Assembly (NCBI RefSeq): GCF_026339995.1 | Contig: NZ_JAPEPT010000001.1 | Span: 62,001 to 126,000 of the forward strand | Source: Streptomyces sp. NBC_01481 | Lineage (GTDB): Bacteria > Actinomycetota > Actinomycetes > Streptomycetales > Streptomycetaceae | Reading direction: 5' to 3' | Length of the DNA stretch: 64,000 bases | Shown here: positions 42,079 to 50,831 of the stretch, in pieces | Layout: each line of letters opens with the position of its first letter | How positions within the stretch are numbered: the first letter of the stretch is position 1 | Translations under genes and position numbers: made by a program | The notes under the pieces: model-generated | Seen by the model: only the letters and a program-made list of their open reading frames with translations | The model's database searches: none | Told to the model about the DNA's origin: nothing

Positions 42079-42873
42079 ATGCTCACCGTGACTAGCGTGA
42101 ATGTGAACGGGCTGCGCGCCGCCGCCAAGAAGGGCTTTGTTCCGTGGCTGGCCGGCACCGCCGCCGACGTCATCTGCCTGCAGGAGGTACGGGCCGAGGC
42201 GCACCAGCTCCCGGACGAGGTCCGCGAGCCCGAGGGCTGGCACACGGTGCACGCCCCCGCCCTGGCGAAGGGCCGCGCGGGCGTCTCCCTCTACACGCGG
42301 CGCGAACCCGACCGGGTGCGGATCGGCTTCGGGTCGAGCGAGTTCGACGCGAGCGGGCGGTACGTCGAGGCGGACCTGCCCGGTGTCACGGTCGCGAGCC
42401 TGTATCTGCCGTCGGGCGACGTGGGCACGGACAAGCAGGACGAGAAGATGCGGTTCATGGGCGAGTTCCTGCCGTATCTGCGCGAGCTCAAGGCGAAGTC
42501 CGCGGCGGACGGGCGCGAGGTGGTGGTGTGCGGCGACTGGAACATCGCGCACCGCGAGGCGGACCTCAAGAACTGGAAGGGCAACAGGAAGAACTCCGGC
42601 TTCCTGCCCGAGGAGCGGGAGTGGCTCGGCCAGGTCTTCGAGGAGTACGTGGATGTGATGCGGGCGCTGCACCCGGAGGCGGAGGGGCCGTACTCGTGGT
42701 GGTCGTACCGCGGGCGGGCCTTCGACAACGACAGCGGATGGCGCATCGATTACCAGGTCGCGACGGCGGGTCTGGCGCGGCGCGCGGTGAAGGCGTGGGT
42801 GGAGCGGGCCGCGACGCACGGGGAGCGGTGGAGCGACCATGCGCCGGTGACGGCGGTCTACGACCTCAAGTGA
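42079..42873 (+). CDS. xthA: Exodeoxyribonuclease III
   Basis: A 264-residue Mg-dependent AP endonuclease / 3' exonuclease of base-excision repair. Active-site motifs VNVNGLRAAAKKGF, CLQEVRAE (catalytic Glu), VVVCGDWNIAHREADLKN (Asp/Asn) and SDHAPVTAVYDL (final Asp-His) are all there. Normal length. A perfect hairpin terminator follows. Confidence 0.94.
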   Translation: MLTVTSVNVNGLRAAAKKGFVPWLAGTAADVICLQEVRAEAHQLPDEVREPEGWHTVHAPALAKGRAGVSLYTRREPDRVRIGFGSSEFDASGRYVEADLPGVTVASLYLPSGDVGTDKQDEKMRFMGEFLPYLRELKAKSAADGREVVVCGDWNIAHREADLKNWKGNRKNSGFLPEEREWLGQVFEEYVDVMRALHPEAEGPYSWWSYRGRAFDNDSGWRIDYQVATAGLARRAVKAWVERAATHGERWSDHAPVTAVYDLK

Positions 42874-42890
42874 GGGCCCCACGCGCGAAA

Positions 42891-42916
42891 GGCGCACCCG
42901 GCGTCCCGGGTGCGCC
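42891..42916. terminator. Hairpin after xthA
   Basis: An 11-bp perfect stem (GGCGCACCCGG with CCGGGTGCGCC) with a CGTC loop lies between convergent xthA and the 64-residue gene. Confidence 0.85.
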
Positions 42917-42943
42917 TCGTTCACGCCCTCGCACAGCGCAGCG

Positions 42944-43138
42944 TCAGGCGTCGTAGTCCAGGTTGAACCTGTCCTGCGCTTCCTGCATGGCTTCGTCGTC
43001 GGACTTGTCCTGCTCCCGGCCCGGCTTCCGCGCCTTCGAAGCCCGCTCCGGCGCCTCGTCCCGCGCGCCGCTCGCGGCCTGCTCCGCCCGCTCCTTGAGC
43101 TGCTGAGCCTTGTACGCGAACTGGTCCCTGATGCCCAT
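42944..43138 (-). CDS. Small charged protein, function unknown
   Basis: A 64-residue, strongly helical-looking protein rich in Lys, Glu, Ala and Asp (YKAQQLKERAEQAASG, then MQEAQDRFNLDYDA). It has a strong TAGGAGTG site eight bases before the ATG and normal codon bias, so it is very likely translated. It resembles small stress-type or CsbD-like actinobacterial proteins in composition, but no domain is certain. Followed by the xthA terminator. Confidence 0.75.
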   Translation of the reverse strand: MGIRDQFAYKAQQLKERAEQAASGARDEAPERASKARKPGREQDKSDDEAMQEAQDRFNLDYDA

Positions 43139-43214
43139 GTGTTTCACTCCTAGCGGGGTGTAGAGATGTGGGCCTCGACCAGACTGGCATGCGCCGACAT
43201 ACCGCGCATTTTGA

Positions 43215-44096
43215 TCAATTACGCTCCGTGCGCGCCGCCTCGTCCGCCGCGCCGCCCGCCCCGACAAGCCCCTTCGGGACCCCCTCGAGTCGCGGCGCGA
43301 AACGCCGCATCTCCCGCTGTCCCACGATCCCGATGAGCGACGGCAGATACCCCCGCACCGACTGCATCCCGCGCAGCCACCACTGCCCGTACACATGCGA
43401 GGACCGCCGTTCGACCCCGGCCACCAGGCGGTCCACCGCCGGGCCGAGCGGATACGTCTTGTTCGACGGCCACGGCAGCCGCTGCCGCAGCTCCCGCATC
43501 ACGTCGTCCTGGTCCGCGCCCCGCACCAGATCCGTGTCCGTCCAGGACAGATAGCCGACACCGACCCCGACGCCCCGGTAGCCGACCTCCGCCCGCAGGC
43601 TGTGCGCGAAGGCCTCGACGCCCGACTTGGACGCGCAGTACGCCGTCATCATCGGCGCCGGGGTGATCGCGGCCAGCGACGCGATCTGCAGGAAGTACCC
43701 CCGGCTCTCCACCAGGACCGGCAGGAACGCCCGCCCGGTCACCGCGCTGCCGATCAGGTTGACCTCGATCACCCGGCGCCACGACACCGGATCCGAGTCC
43801 ATGAAGGGACCGCCCGACGCCACGCCCGCGTTCGCGACGACGATGTCGACCTTGCCGAAGCGCTCCTTGACCTCTTGCGCGACCCGCGCCATCGCCTCGT
43901 GGTCGGTGACGTCCGCGTACCAGTGGTCGCTCTCGGTGTGCAGCCGCTCCGAGACCTTCTTCAGTTCGTCCGGCTCCAGGCCCACGAGCGCCACCTTCGC
44001 GCCGCGCGCCGACAGTTTGCGGGCCAGCAGCTCGCCCACGCCTCGTGCCGCGCCGGTGACGACCGCGACCTGTCCCTCCAGGCTGGTCCTGCTCAT
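43215..44096 (-). CDS. Short-chain dehydrogenase/reductase
   Basis: A 293-residue NAD(P)-dependent oxidoreductase. TGAARGVGELLARKL is the Gly-rich dinucleotide loop, VVANAGVASGG the NAG motif, and YCASKSG the catalytic Tyr-Lys with the preceding Ser (QIASLAAI). A C-terminal extension of about 60 residues carries RGYLPSLIGIVGQREMRRF, typical of SDRs that sit with flavin monooxygenases. Its start overlaps the hydrolase stop (ATGA), so it is the third gene of the operon led by the monooxygenase. Confidence 0.87.
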   Translation of the reverse strand: MSRTSLEGQVAVVTGAARGVGELLARKLSARGAKVALVGLEPDELKKVSERLHTESDHWYADVTDHEAMARVAQEVKERFGKVDIVVANAGVASGGPFMDSDPVSWRRVIEVNLIGSAVTGRAFLPVLVESRGYFLQIASLAAITPAPMMTAYCASKSGVEAFAHSLRAEVGYRGVGVGVGYLSWTDTDLVRGADQDDVMRELRQRLPWPSNKTYPLGPAVDRLVAGVERRSSHVYGQWWLRGMQSVRGYLPSLIGIVGQREMRRFAPRLEGVPKGLVGAGGAADEAARTERN

Positions 44097-44977
44097 GCGG
44101 CCTCCTCCTTCGCGTTCAGATACGTGTCCGCCAGTTCGCGGATCTTCGCGGTGACGGCCTCGGGAGCCTCCACCGGTGTCATATGGCCCATCCCGGCGAG
44201 CTCCACGAGCTCCAGGCACCGGGGCAGGGCGTCGGCGATTCGCCGGGCGTGCACCAGGGGGGTCAGCCGGTCGGCCGTGCCCGCCACCACGATCGTGGGC
44301 ACCATCAACTCCCGTACGCCCGCGTCGAGATCGAGCTCCGCGAGCACACGTGCCCAGGCCACCCGGGACGCCCTCGGGCAGGCGTGCACGATACGGGCGC
44401 ACTCCGCGACCCGTTCCGGCGCCGAACCGGGGCCCATCGTCGCGTACTTGAGGATCCGTTTGGAGACCGGCGTCACCGGCCCGAGCGGCGCCCGTGACCC
44501 GAGCACCGCACGGGTGATCCGGCTCCGCAGCCGTCCGGCGCGCATCGGCAGCACCAGCGACTCGTCGATCAGTCGCGAACTGCCCGTGCTGCACAGCAGT
44601 ACCGCGGCCGCGTGCTCGGCGAAGGCGGCTCGCCCGGACGCGGCCATGAGTGTCATCCCGCCCATGGAGTGCCCGGCGAGTACGGCCTTCTCGCCCGGAG
44701 CCAGGACCGCCCCGAGCACGGCCACCAGGTCGTCGGCGAGTACGCCGGTACCGGCTCCGGCGGCCGCGGTGTGCCCGTGACCGCGCTGGTCGTAGACGAC
44801 GACGCGGTGATCGGTGGCCAACTCCCGTATCTGGGCGGCCCAGAACTCCGTCGAGCAGGTCCAGCCGTGCGCCAGCACGACGGCGGGCGCACCGTCTGGG
44901 CCGTGCACCTCGACATGGACCGGCGATCCGTCCGCGGAGACGGCGGTGAGTGTCCGGCTCATGACGGTCCGGTTCAT
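44093..44977 (-). CDS. Alpha/beta hydrolase
   Basis: A 294-residue hydrolase with the oxyanion HGWTC, the elbow GHSMGGM, Asp near ADRLTPLVHAR and catalytic His in GMGHMTPVEAPE. I start it at the ATG at 44977, overlapping the monooxygenase stop, rather than upstream in the shadow frame. As the middle gene between a Baeyer-Villiger-type monooxygenase and an SDR, it probably hydrolyses the ester or lactone made by the first enzyme (inference). Confidence 0.87.
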   Translation of the reverse strand: MNRTVMSRTLTAVSADGSPVHVEVHGPDGAPAVVLAHGWTCSTEFWAAQIRELATDHRVVVYDQRGHGHTAAAGAGTGVLADDLVAVLGAVLAPGEKAVLAGHSMGGMTLMAASGRAAFAEHAAAVLLCSTGSSRLIDESLVLPMRAGRLRSRITRAVLGSRAPLGPVTPVSKRILKYATMGPGSAPERVAECARIVHACPRASRVAWARVLAELDLDAGVRELMVPTIVVAGTADRLTPLVHARRIADALPRCLELVELAGMGHMTPVEAPEAVTAKIRELADTYLNAKEEAA

Positions 44978-46488
44978 GACGCGACGTCCACGGATTCGGC
45001 GGCCGCGGCGGACTTGGCGAGCACCCGTACGACCTCGTACTCCGTCAGATCCACCCGCCGCGTCTCCCGCCGGAACTCGCCCGTCGTCCCCGGCCACAGC
45101 GTGGTGTTACGCCCGTTCGCGTCCAGGTACCAGCTGTTGCAGCCGCCGGACTTCCACACCGTCCGCTCCATCCGCTCCTGCACCCGCCGGTTCCACGCAC
45201 CCACCGCGGACGGCCGGGCCGCCAGCGCCGCGCGCCCGCCGAGCACCGTGAGCCGGCGCATGTAGTCGGCCATGTAGTTCAGCTGCGACTCGATCATAAG
45301 GATCATCGAGGAGTTCCCGAGGCCCGTGTTGGCGCCGATGATCGTCATCCAATTGGGGAAACCGGCGGCGGTGGCGCCGCGGAGCGACTGCATCCCGTCC
45401 TTCCAGGACTCGGCCAGCGTGATCCCGTCGGCGCCGACCACGCGCTCGGCGATCGGCAGGTCGGTCACATGGAATCCCGTACCGAAGATGATCGCGTCGA
45501 CCTCTGTCTCCGTACCGTCGGCCGCGACAACCGTCGATCCGCGTACCTCGCTCAGCCCCGAGGCGACGATGTCCACATTGGGCTGCGCGAGCGCCGGGTA
45601 GTAGTCGCTCGACAGCAGGATCCGCTTGCAGCCGATGCGGTACGAGGGGGTCAACCGGGCCCGCAGCGCGGGGTCCTTGATGGACTTGGCGATATTGGCC
45701 TTGGCGAGCGACTCGATGAGCCCGAGCTCGTTCGGCCGCTTGGTGAAGGCGCTGACCTGCAGCTCCCTGATTCCCCACAGCAGCCCTCGGCGCGCGCTCC
45801 CGGTGAAGGGCAGCTGCCGGTGCAGCCAGCGCTCGACCCCGGTGATCTTCCGGTCCATCCGCGGCAGCACCCACGGCGGCGTCCGCTGGAACAGCGTCAG
45901 CTTCGCGGCCTGCGGCTGGATCGCGGGCACGATCTGGATCGCGGACGCCCCGGTCCCGATCATCGCGACGCGCTTGCCGCGCAGGTCGTAGTCGTGGTCC
46001 CAGCGGGAGGAGTGGAAGACCTTGCCGGCGAAGTCGGCCAGACCCGGAATCTCGGGCGTCTTCGGGTCGGAGAGGGGCCCGGTCGCCGAGACGACCACAT
46101 CGGCGGTCATCGTCCCCTTGGAGGTCTCGATCTCCCAGCGGAGCTCGTCGCCGTCCCAGCGCATCATCAGCACCTCATGGTCGAGGCGGATGTGGGAGCG
46201 CAGCCGGAAGGTGTCGGCGACACGCTCCAGGTACGCGCGGATGTGCTCCTGCCCGGAGAAGGTGCGCGGCCAGTCGGGGTTGGGCGCGAAGGAGAAGGAG
46301 TAGAGGTGCGAGGGCACGTCGCAGGCGCACCCGGGATAGCTGTTGTCCCGCCAGGTCCCGCCGACCGAGCCCGCCCGTTCCAGGACGACGAAGTCGGTGA
46401 TCCCTTCGCGGCGCAGCCGGACCGCCGCCCCCAGGCCACCGAATCCGGATCCGATCACCGCCACCCGTACGTGCTCGCGCTGGCCCAT
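44974..46488 (-). CDS. Baeyer-Villiger-type flavin monooxygenase
   Basis: A 504-residue FAD/NADPH enzyme. FAD site GSGFGG (13-18), the BVMO fingerprint FAGKVFHSSRW (FxGxxxHxxxW, 153-163), and the NADP site GTGASA (178-183) are in order. YPGCACDVPSHLYSFSF is the conserved early motif. These enzymes turn ketones into esters or lactones with O2. First gene of a coupled operon with a hydrolase and an SDR; divergent from a MerR regulator with a TGCCAG-N6-CTGGCA dyad (46519-46536) in the spacer. Confidence 0.9.
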   Translation of the reverse strand: MGQREHVRVAVIGSGFGGLGAAVRLRREGITDFVVLERAGSVGGTWRDNSYPGCACDVPSHLYSFSFAPNPDWPRTFSGQEHIRAYLERVADTFRLRSHIRLDHEVLMMRWDGDELRWEIETSKGTMTADVVVSATGPLSDPKTPEIPGLADFAGKVFHSSRWDHDYDLRGKRVAMIGTGASAIQIVPAIQPQAAKLTLFQRTPPWVLPRMDRKITGVERWLHRQLPFTGSARRGLLWGIRELQVSAFTKRPNELGLIESLAKANIAKSIKDPALRARLTPSYRIGCKRILLSSDYYPALAQPNVDIVASGLSEVRGSTVVAADGTETEVDAIIFGTGFHVTDLPIAERVVGADGITLAESWKDGMQSLRGATAAGFPNWMTIIGANTGLGNSSMILMIESQLNYMADYMRRLTVLGGRAALAARPSAVGAWNRRVQERMERTVWKSGGCNSWYLDANGRNTTLWPGTTGEFRRETRRVDLTEYEVVRVLAKSAAAAESVDVAS

Positions 46489-46518
46489 GCCGCCGCCTCC
46501 CGCTGAAGGTCACCACCC

Positions 46519-46536
46519 TGCCAGCAATCACTGGCA
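46519..46536. promoter_or_regulatory. Inverted repeat ahead of the monooxygenase operon
   Basis: TGCCAG-CAATCA-CTGGCA has perfect 6-bp arms and lies 31 bp before the monooxygenase start. A second, imperfect dyad around GTTACCG-GCGGTACAAC (near 46590-46607) lies closer to merR. Either may be a MerR site. Confidence 0.5.
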
Positions 46537-46620
46537 CAGTTGGGAGGGTAAGGCAGCGGCATATCTCGCGGTAGGGGTGGGACCCGACAAGTTACCGGCG
46601 GTACAACATAGGCTTCCCCT

Positions 46621-47259
46621 GTGGCTGACGTACGCGAGTACCGCATGGAGGAGCTGGCCAAGGAGGCCGGCATCACGGTGCGCACGTTGCGCTTCTACCG
46701 CGAACGGGGGCTGATACAGCCGCCCCGCCGCGAGGGCCGCATCGCCTGGTACGACGAGCACCACCTCGCCAGGCTCCGTACGATCGCGGCGCTGCTGGAG
46801 CGCGGCCACACGCTGAACGGCATCGCGGACCTGGCCACGGCGTTCGAGAGCGGCCGGGACGTCGGCGAGGTGCTCGGCCTGGGCGAGCCGACCGAGGAGA
46901 CCCCGGTCCGGCTCAGCCCGGAGGAACTGGCCGACTACTTCGAGGGCGAGGTCACTCCCGAGAATCTGGCCGCCGCGCTGGACCTCGGCTATCTGGCGAC
47001 CGACGGCGACGAGATCGTCCACATCAGCCGCCGTCTGCTGGATGTCTCGGCCGCGCTGGTACGCGAGGGAGTTCCGCTCGCGGCGGTCCTGGACGCCGCC
47101 CGCCGGGTCCGCTCCCACGCGGACGCGCTGGCGGACCTGTTCGTCGAGGTGCTGAGCGCCCACACCCCGGAGGGCGAGGTGGAGCGACTGCGCCCGCTGG
47201 CGAAGAGCGTGGTCGAGGCGGAACTGTCGATGGCGCTGGACCGGCGACTGCGTAGGTGA
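46621..47259 (+). CDS. MerR family transcriptional regulator
   Basis: A 212-residue regulator. The N-terminal MerR winged helix is clear (YRMEELAKEAGITVRTLRFYRERGLIQPPRR, then IAWYDEHHLARLRTIAALLERGHTLNGIADL). The C-terminal domain has no metal-binding Cys pair, so it likely senses an organic ligand. GTG start. Divergent from the Baeyer-Villiger operon, which it probably controls. Confidence 0.86.
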   Translation: MADVREYRMEELAKEAGITVRTLRFYRERGLIQPPRREGRIAWYDEHHLARLRTIAALLERGHTLNGIADLATAFESGRDVGEVLGLGEPTEETPVRLSPEELADYFEGEVTPENLAAALDLGYLATDGDEIVHISRRLLDVSAALVREGVPLAAVLDAARRVRSHADALADLFVEVLSAHTPEGEVERLRPLAKSVVEAELSMALDRRLRR

Positions 47260-47320
47260 GCCGGTGGCGGCCCCTCCAGCCCGCGCCCCTCCGGCCCGCG
47301 CCTCTCAAGCCCGCGCCCCT

Positions 47321-50300
47321 TCAAGGCCCCCGCGGCGGAAGCTTCGGCCTGCGCAGGTCCGGGGCGTCGGAGTAGTCCGGGGGCATCGCCGCCGGGTGGG
47401 TCTTCAGCAGGTCCAGGGCCAGTTGGATCGCGTCGTCCAGCTGGACGTGGCGGCCCTCCGCCCAGTCCAGAGGGGTGCGCAGGGCATCCAGGTCCGGGTC
47501 GACGCCGTGGTTCTCGATGCCCCAGCCGTACGCGTCGAACCAGGCCGCGTTCATCGGGACCGTGATCACCGTGCCGTCGCCGAGCCGGTGGCGGCCCGTC
47601 ATGCCCACCACCCCGCCCCAGGTCCGGCTGCCCACCACCGGGCCCAGGCCCAGCAGTTTGAACGCCGCCGTGATCATGTCGCCGTCCGACGACGTCGCCT
47701 CGTCCGCCAGTGCGACCACCGGACCGCGTGGCGCGTTCGAGGCGTACGAGACGGGCTGGGCGTTCCGTGTCAGGTCCCAGCCGATGATCTTCCGGGTCAG
47801 GCTCTCCACCACCAGCTCGCTGATGTGGCCGCCCGCGTTGCCCCGTACGTCGACGATCAGCGCCGGGCGTGACATCTCCCTGCGCAGATCGCGGTTGAAC
47901 TGCGCCCAGCCCGAGCCGCCCATGTCCGGGATGTGGAGGTAGCCGCATTTCCCGCCGCTCAACTCCAGGACCACCTCGCGGCGTTTGGCCACCCAGTCCT
48001 GGTATCGCAGCGGCCGCTCGTCCACCAGCGGGACGATCGCCACCCGCCGCGGGGGACCCTCGCCCTCCGGGGGACGGAAGGTCAGCTCGACCGTTGTGCC
48101 GCCCGCCGCCGAGAGCATCGGGTAGGGGCCCGTCACCGGATCGACCGGGCGGCCGTCGACATGGGTGAGGACCGCGCCTTCGCGGATGCCCGTACCGGCC
48201 AGGGGCGAGCGGGCCTTGGAGTCCGAGGAGTCGCCGGGGAGGATGCGTTTGACCACCCAACTGCCGTCCCGGCAGACCAGGTTCGCGCCCAGCAGCCCCA
48301 TCGCCCGCTGGTAGTGCGGCGGCCCTTCGTTGCGCCGCGCGGCCGTCACGTACGCGTGCGAGGTGCCCAGCTCGCCCATCACCTCGCGCAGCAGGTCCGC
48401 GAACTCGTCCGGCGACGCGACCCGTTCGACCAGCGGGCGGTACTGGTCGAGCACCGCGTCCCAGTCGATGCCGCACATCCCCGGCTCCCAGAAGAACGCG
48501 CGGACGATACGGCCCGCCTCCCCGTACGCCTGGCGCCACTGGGACGCCGGATCCACCTCGTGCATGATCCGGCGCAGGTCCAGATAGACCGTCGAGTCGC
48601 TGTCGCCGGACTCGGTCGCCGGGACCGCGCGCAGCTCCCCGTCGTCCATGACCACCAGCCGGCTGCCGTCGCCGCTGACCGCGAACCAGTCGAGATGGCC
48701 GACCAGTTCGGTCTTGCGGGCCTTGGTGATGTCGAAGTGCTCCAGCGTGGGGCGGTGCGAGGGGTCCGCCGGATTGGCGAAAGTCTCGCCGAGCGCCCCG
48801 GAGATCGGCCAGCGCAGCCAGACGAGTCCGCCGCCGCTCACGGGGTGCAGAGCCGAGTACTTGGAGGCCGCCACGGGGAACGGTGTCACCCGGCTCTCAA
48901 GGCCCTCCACCTCGACCGTCACCGTCCCTTCCGCGACCCCTTCCCCCGGCTCGTCCAGCGGATCGAGCCCGCCCGCCGCGGGCCGCCCGTCCGGCAGCAG
49001 CGCGAACGGCGAGGGAGTCGCCGACGACAGCGGTACGAGATAGGGGCGGCAGCCCAGCGGGAAGGACAGGTCGCCGGTGTGCACGTCGTACACCGGGTCG
49101 AAGCCCCGCCAGGAGAGGAAGGCGAGATAGCGGCCGTCCCGCGTGAAGACCGGATTCTCGTCCTCGAAGCGGCCGTTGGTGACATCGATGATCGTGCGGT
49201 CCTTGATCCGGGCCATCTTGATCTGCCGCAGCGAGCGGCCGATGCCCGGCTGGGACCAGGTCAGCCAGTGCCCGTCGGGCGAGAAGGCGAGATCGCGGAC
49301 CGGTCCGTTGATGGAGCGGATCAGTTCGGTCACTTCCCCTCCGTCAGAGCCTTCGGCCCGGGAGGTGCCCTCAGCCTCCTCGGCCGCGTCGATCAGCAGC
49401 AGGCGCCCGTCGTGCGAGGCGATCGCGAGCCGTTCCCCATCAGGGTCCGACACCATCTCCTGGACGCGGCCCAGTTCCCCGGCGGCCAGCCGCCGGGGCT
49501 CCCGGTCGCCGCTCGCCCTCGGCAGGTACGCGATCTCGACGGCGTCCTCGCCCTCCGCGTCCGTGACATAGGCGACCTGGCCGCCGGTGCCGAGCATCTC
49601 CGGCATCCGGACCCGTACGCCCGCGGTGTCCGTGATCGCGCGCGCGGGCCCGTCGCGGTGCGTGAGCCAGTACAGACTGCCGCGCACGGTGACGGCGCTC
49701 GCCCGTCCCGTCGTGTCCACCGAGATCGAGTCGACGTGGCTGGCGGCCGGGACCTGATAGGTCCGCCGTCCGGCGCGCGGTCCGCCGAGCCGTACCTCCA
49801 GCTTGCGCGGCCGGGCGTCCGGCACGGTCAGATCGTCGACGATCCACAGGTCGCCCGCGCACTGGTAGACCACCCTGCGACCGTCGCTCGAGGCGTGCCT
49901 GGCATAGAAGGCGTCATGGTCGCTGTGGCGCTGGAGACCGGTCCCGTCGGGCAGACAGGAGTACAGATTGCCCACGCCCTCGTGGTCGGAGAGGAACGCG
50001 ATACGTCCCGAGACGAACATCGGGCAGTCCAGATGCCCCTCCAGATCGGCGAGCAGCCGCTCCCCGTGCAGCCAGAGCCGTCCCGTGGCCCCGCCCCGGT
50101 AGCGCTTCCACGCGGCCGGTTCGTGCGGCGGCTTGCCGGTGAGCAGCAGTGTGCGGTGCTCACCGTCGATGTCGGCGACCTGGATGTCGGAGGCCGGGCC
50201 CCAGGGCAGCCGCTTGCCGGGGGAGCCGTCGGTGGCCACCTTGTAGCCCCAGGAGAAGTACGAGAAGGGCTGGCCGTGGGAGGAGACGGCGAGGATGTTG

Positions 50301-50614
50301 CCGTCCGGGTCCCAGCCGCAGACCCGGGTGTCGGTCGAGCCCCAGTAGCTGAGCCGCCGCGCGGGCCCGCCGGAGACCGGTACCAGATGGATCTCCGGGT
50401 CGAGGCTGCGCCAGGTCGTGTACGCGATCTGGCTGCCGTCGGGGGAGAAGCGTGGATGGCCGACCCGCGTCCGGTCGACGGTGAGGCGCCAGCCGCGTCC
50501 GGGCCTGTGCCCGGCCGGTACCAGGGGGGCGATCCAGAGATCGTCCTCGGCGGCGAAGCACAGCAAGTCGTCGTGCAGATGCGGGAAACGGAGATACGCG
50601 AGGTCGTCACTCAC
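47321..50614 (-). CDS. Tricorn-like S41 family peptidase
   Basis: A 1097-residue, cytosolic-type giant protease component. The N-terminal two thirds are beta-propeller repeats (HPRFSPDGSQIAYTTW, PVFTRDGRYLAFLSW). Then come a PDZ-like segment (GTGIREGAVLTHVDGRPVDPV) and the S41 catalytic part: GTSHAYV (His), TSSDGDM (Ser-Asp, near residue 975) and WGIENHGVDPD (Glu), the positions known in Tricorn. Length fits Tricorn (about 1070). GTG at 50614. A degenerate palindromic element (49336-49373) is inserted in a propeller loop. The frame to 50854 is an artefact of the 14-bp repeats. Confidence 0.9.
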   Translation of the reverse strand: MSDDLAYLRFPHLHDDLLCFAAEDDLWIAPLVPAGHRPGRGWRLTVDRTRVGHPRFSPDGSQIAYTTWRSLDPEIHLVPVSGGPARRLSYWGSTDTRVCGWDPDGNILAVSSHGQPFSYFSWGYKVATDGSPGKRLPWGPASDIQVADIDGEHRTLLLTGKPPHEPAAWKRYRGGATGRLWLHGERLLADLEGHLDCPMFVSGRIAFLSDHEGVGNLYSCLPDGTGLQRHSDHDAFYARHASSDGRRVVYQCAGDLWIVDDLTVPDARPRKLEVRLGGPRAGRRTYQVPAASHVDSISVDTTGRASAVTVRGSLYWLTHRDGPARAITDTAGVRVRMPEMLGTGGQVAYVTDAEGEDAVEIAYLPRASGDREPRRLAAGELGRVQEMVSDPDGERLAIASHDGRLLLIDAAEEAEGTSRAEGSDGGEVTELIRSINGPVRDLAFSPDGHWLTWSQPGIGRSLRQIKMARIKDRTIIDVTNGRFEDENPVFTRDGRYLAFLSWRGFDPVYDVHTGDLSFPLGCRPYLVPLSSATPSPFALLPDGRPAAGGLDPLDEPGEGVAEGTVTVEVEGLESRVTPFPVAASKYSALHPVSGGGLVWLRWPISGALGETFANPADPSHRPTLEHFDITKARKTELVGHLDWFAVSGDGSRLVVMDDGELRAVPATESGDSDSTVYLDLRRIMHEVDPASQWRQAYGEAGRIVRAFFWEPGMCGIDWDAVLDQYRPLVERVASPDEFADLLREVMGELGTSHAYVTAARRNEGPPHYQRAMGLLGANLVCRDGSWVVKRILPGDSSDSKARSPLAGTGIREGAVLTHVDGRPVDPVTGPYPMLSAAGGTTVELTFRPPEGEGPPRRVAIVPLVDERPLRYQDWVAKRREVVLELSGGKCGYLHIPDMGGSGWAQFNRDLRREMSRPALIVDVRGNAGGHISELVVESLTRKIIGWDLTRNAQPVSYASNAPRGPVVALADEATSSDGDMITAAFKLLGLGPVVGSRTWGGVVGMTGRHRLGDGTVITVPMNAAWFDAYGWGIENHGVDPDLDALRTPLDWAEGRHVQLDDAIQLALDLLKTHPAAMPPDYSDAPDLRRPKLPPRGP
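49336..49373. repeat. Palindromic element inside the Tricorn-like gene (copy C, degenerate)
   Basis: CCCTCC-GTCAGAGCCTTCGGCCCGGGAGGTGCCCTCA keeps the centre and right arm of the element seen at 26765 and 55061, with several changes in the left arm. It reads in frame, adding a GTSRAEGSDGGE segment in a predicted loop between propeller strands. Confidence 0.65.
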
Positions 50615-50692
50615 CCCCCAATGCTTTCCGCGCCATGGAGGTGGGGCAACTTGTGGGGCGGGGTGAATCCGCGTGGTGACCCAGGACACAAG

Positions 50693-50705
50693 CGAAACGG
50701 TTTCG
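50693..50705. promoter_or_regulatory. TetR operator, copy 1
   Basis: CGAAAC-G-GTTTCG is a perfect odd-length palindrome. A second copy of the same core lies at 50740-50752, 47 bp away centre to centre. The pair sits between the divergent Tricorn-like and tetR genes. Confidence 0.8.
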
Positions 50706-50738
50706 TTTCGCGGACGGTCTGGGTTACGGTCGTGGTGT

Positions 50739-50753
50739 ACGAAACCGTTTCGT
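50739..50753. promoter_or_regulatory. TetR operator, copy 2
   Basis: ACGAAAC-C-GTTTCGT is a perfect 15-bp palindrome (7-bp arms). Same core as copy 1. It ends where the 14-bp direct repeats begin. Confidence 0.82.
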
Positions 50754-50760
50754 TCGGATG

Positions 50761-50816
50761 TGACAGTTCGGATGTGACAGTTCGGATGTGACAGTTCGGA
50801 TGTGACAGTTCGGATG
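50761..50816. repeat. Four perfect 14-bp direct repeats in the tetR leader
   Basis: TGACAGTTCGGATG is repeated four times without mismatch, with a partial fifth copy (GTTCGGATG) just before at 50752-50760. The array lies between operator copy 2 and the ribosome-binding site of the tetR gene, so it is probably transcribed as 5' leader. Confidence 0.95.
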
Positions 50817-50831
50817 GGAAAGGAGGTCGAC

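Noticed and set aside
47933..50791. A 952-codon plus-strand frame opposite the Tricorn-like gene
   Set aside because: Composition is Arg/Val/Gly shadow sequence with no domain, while the minus strand has clear propeller and S41 motifs.
50761..50816. 14-bp repeats considered as a CRISPR array
   Set aside because: The units are directly adjacent, with no spacers, and no cas genes are in the window.
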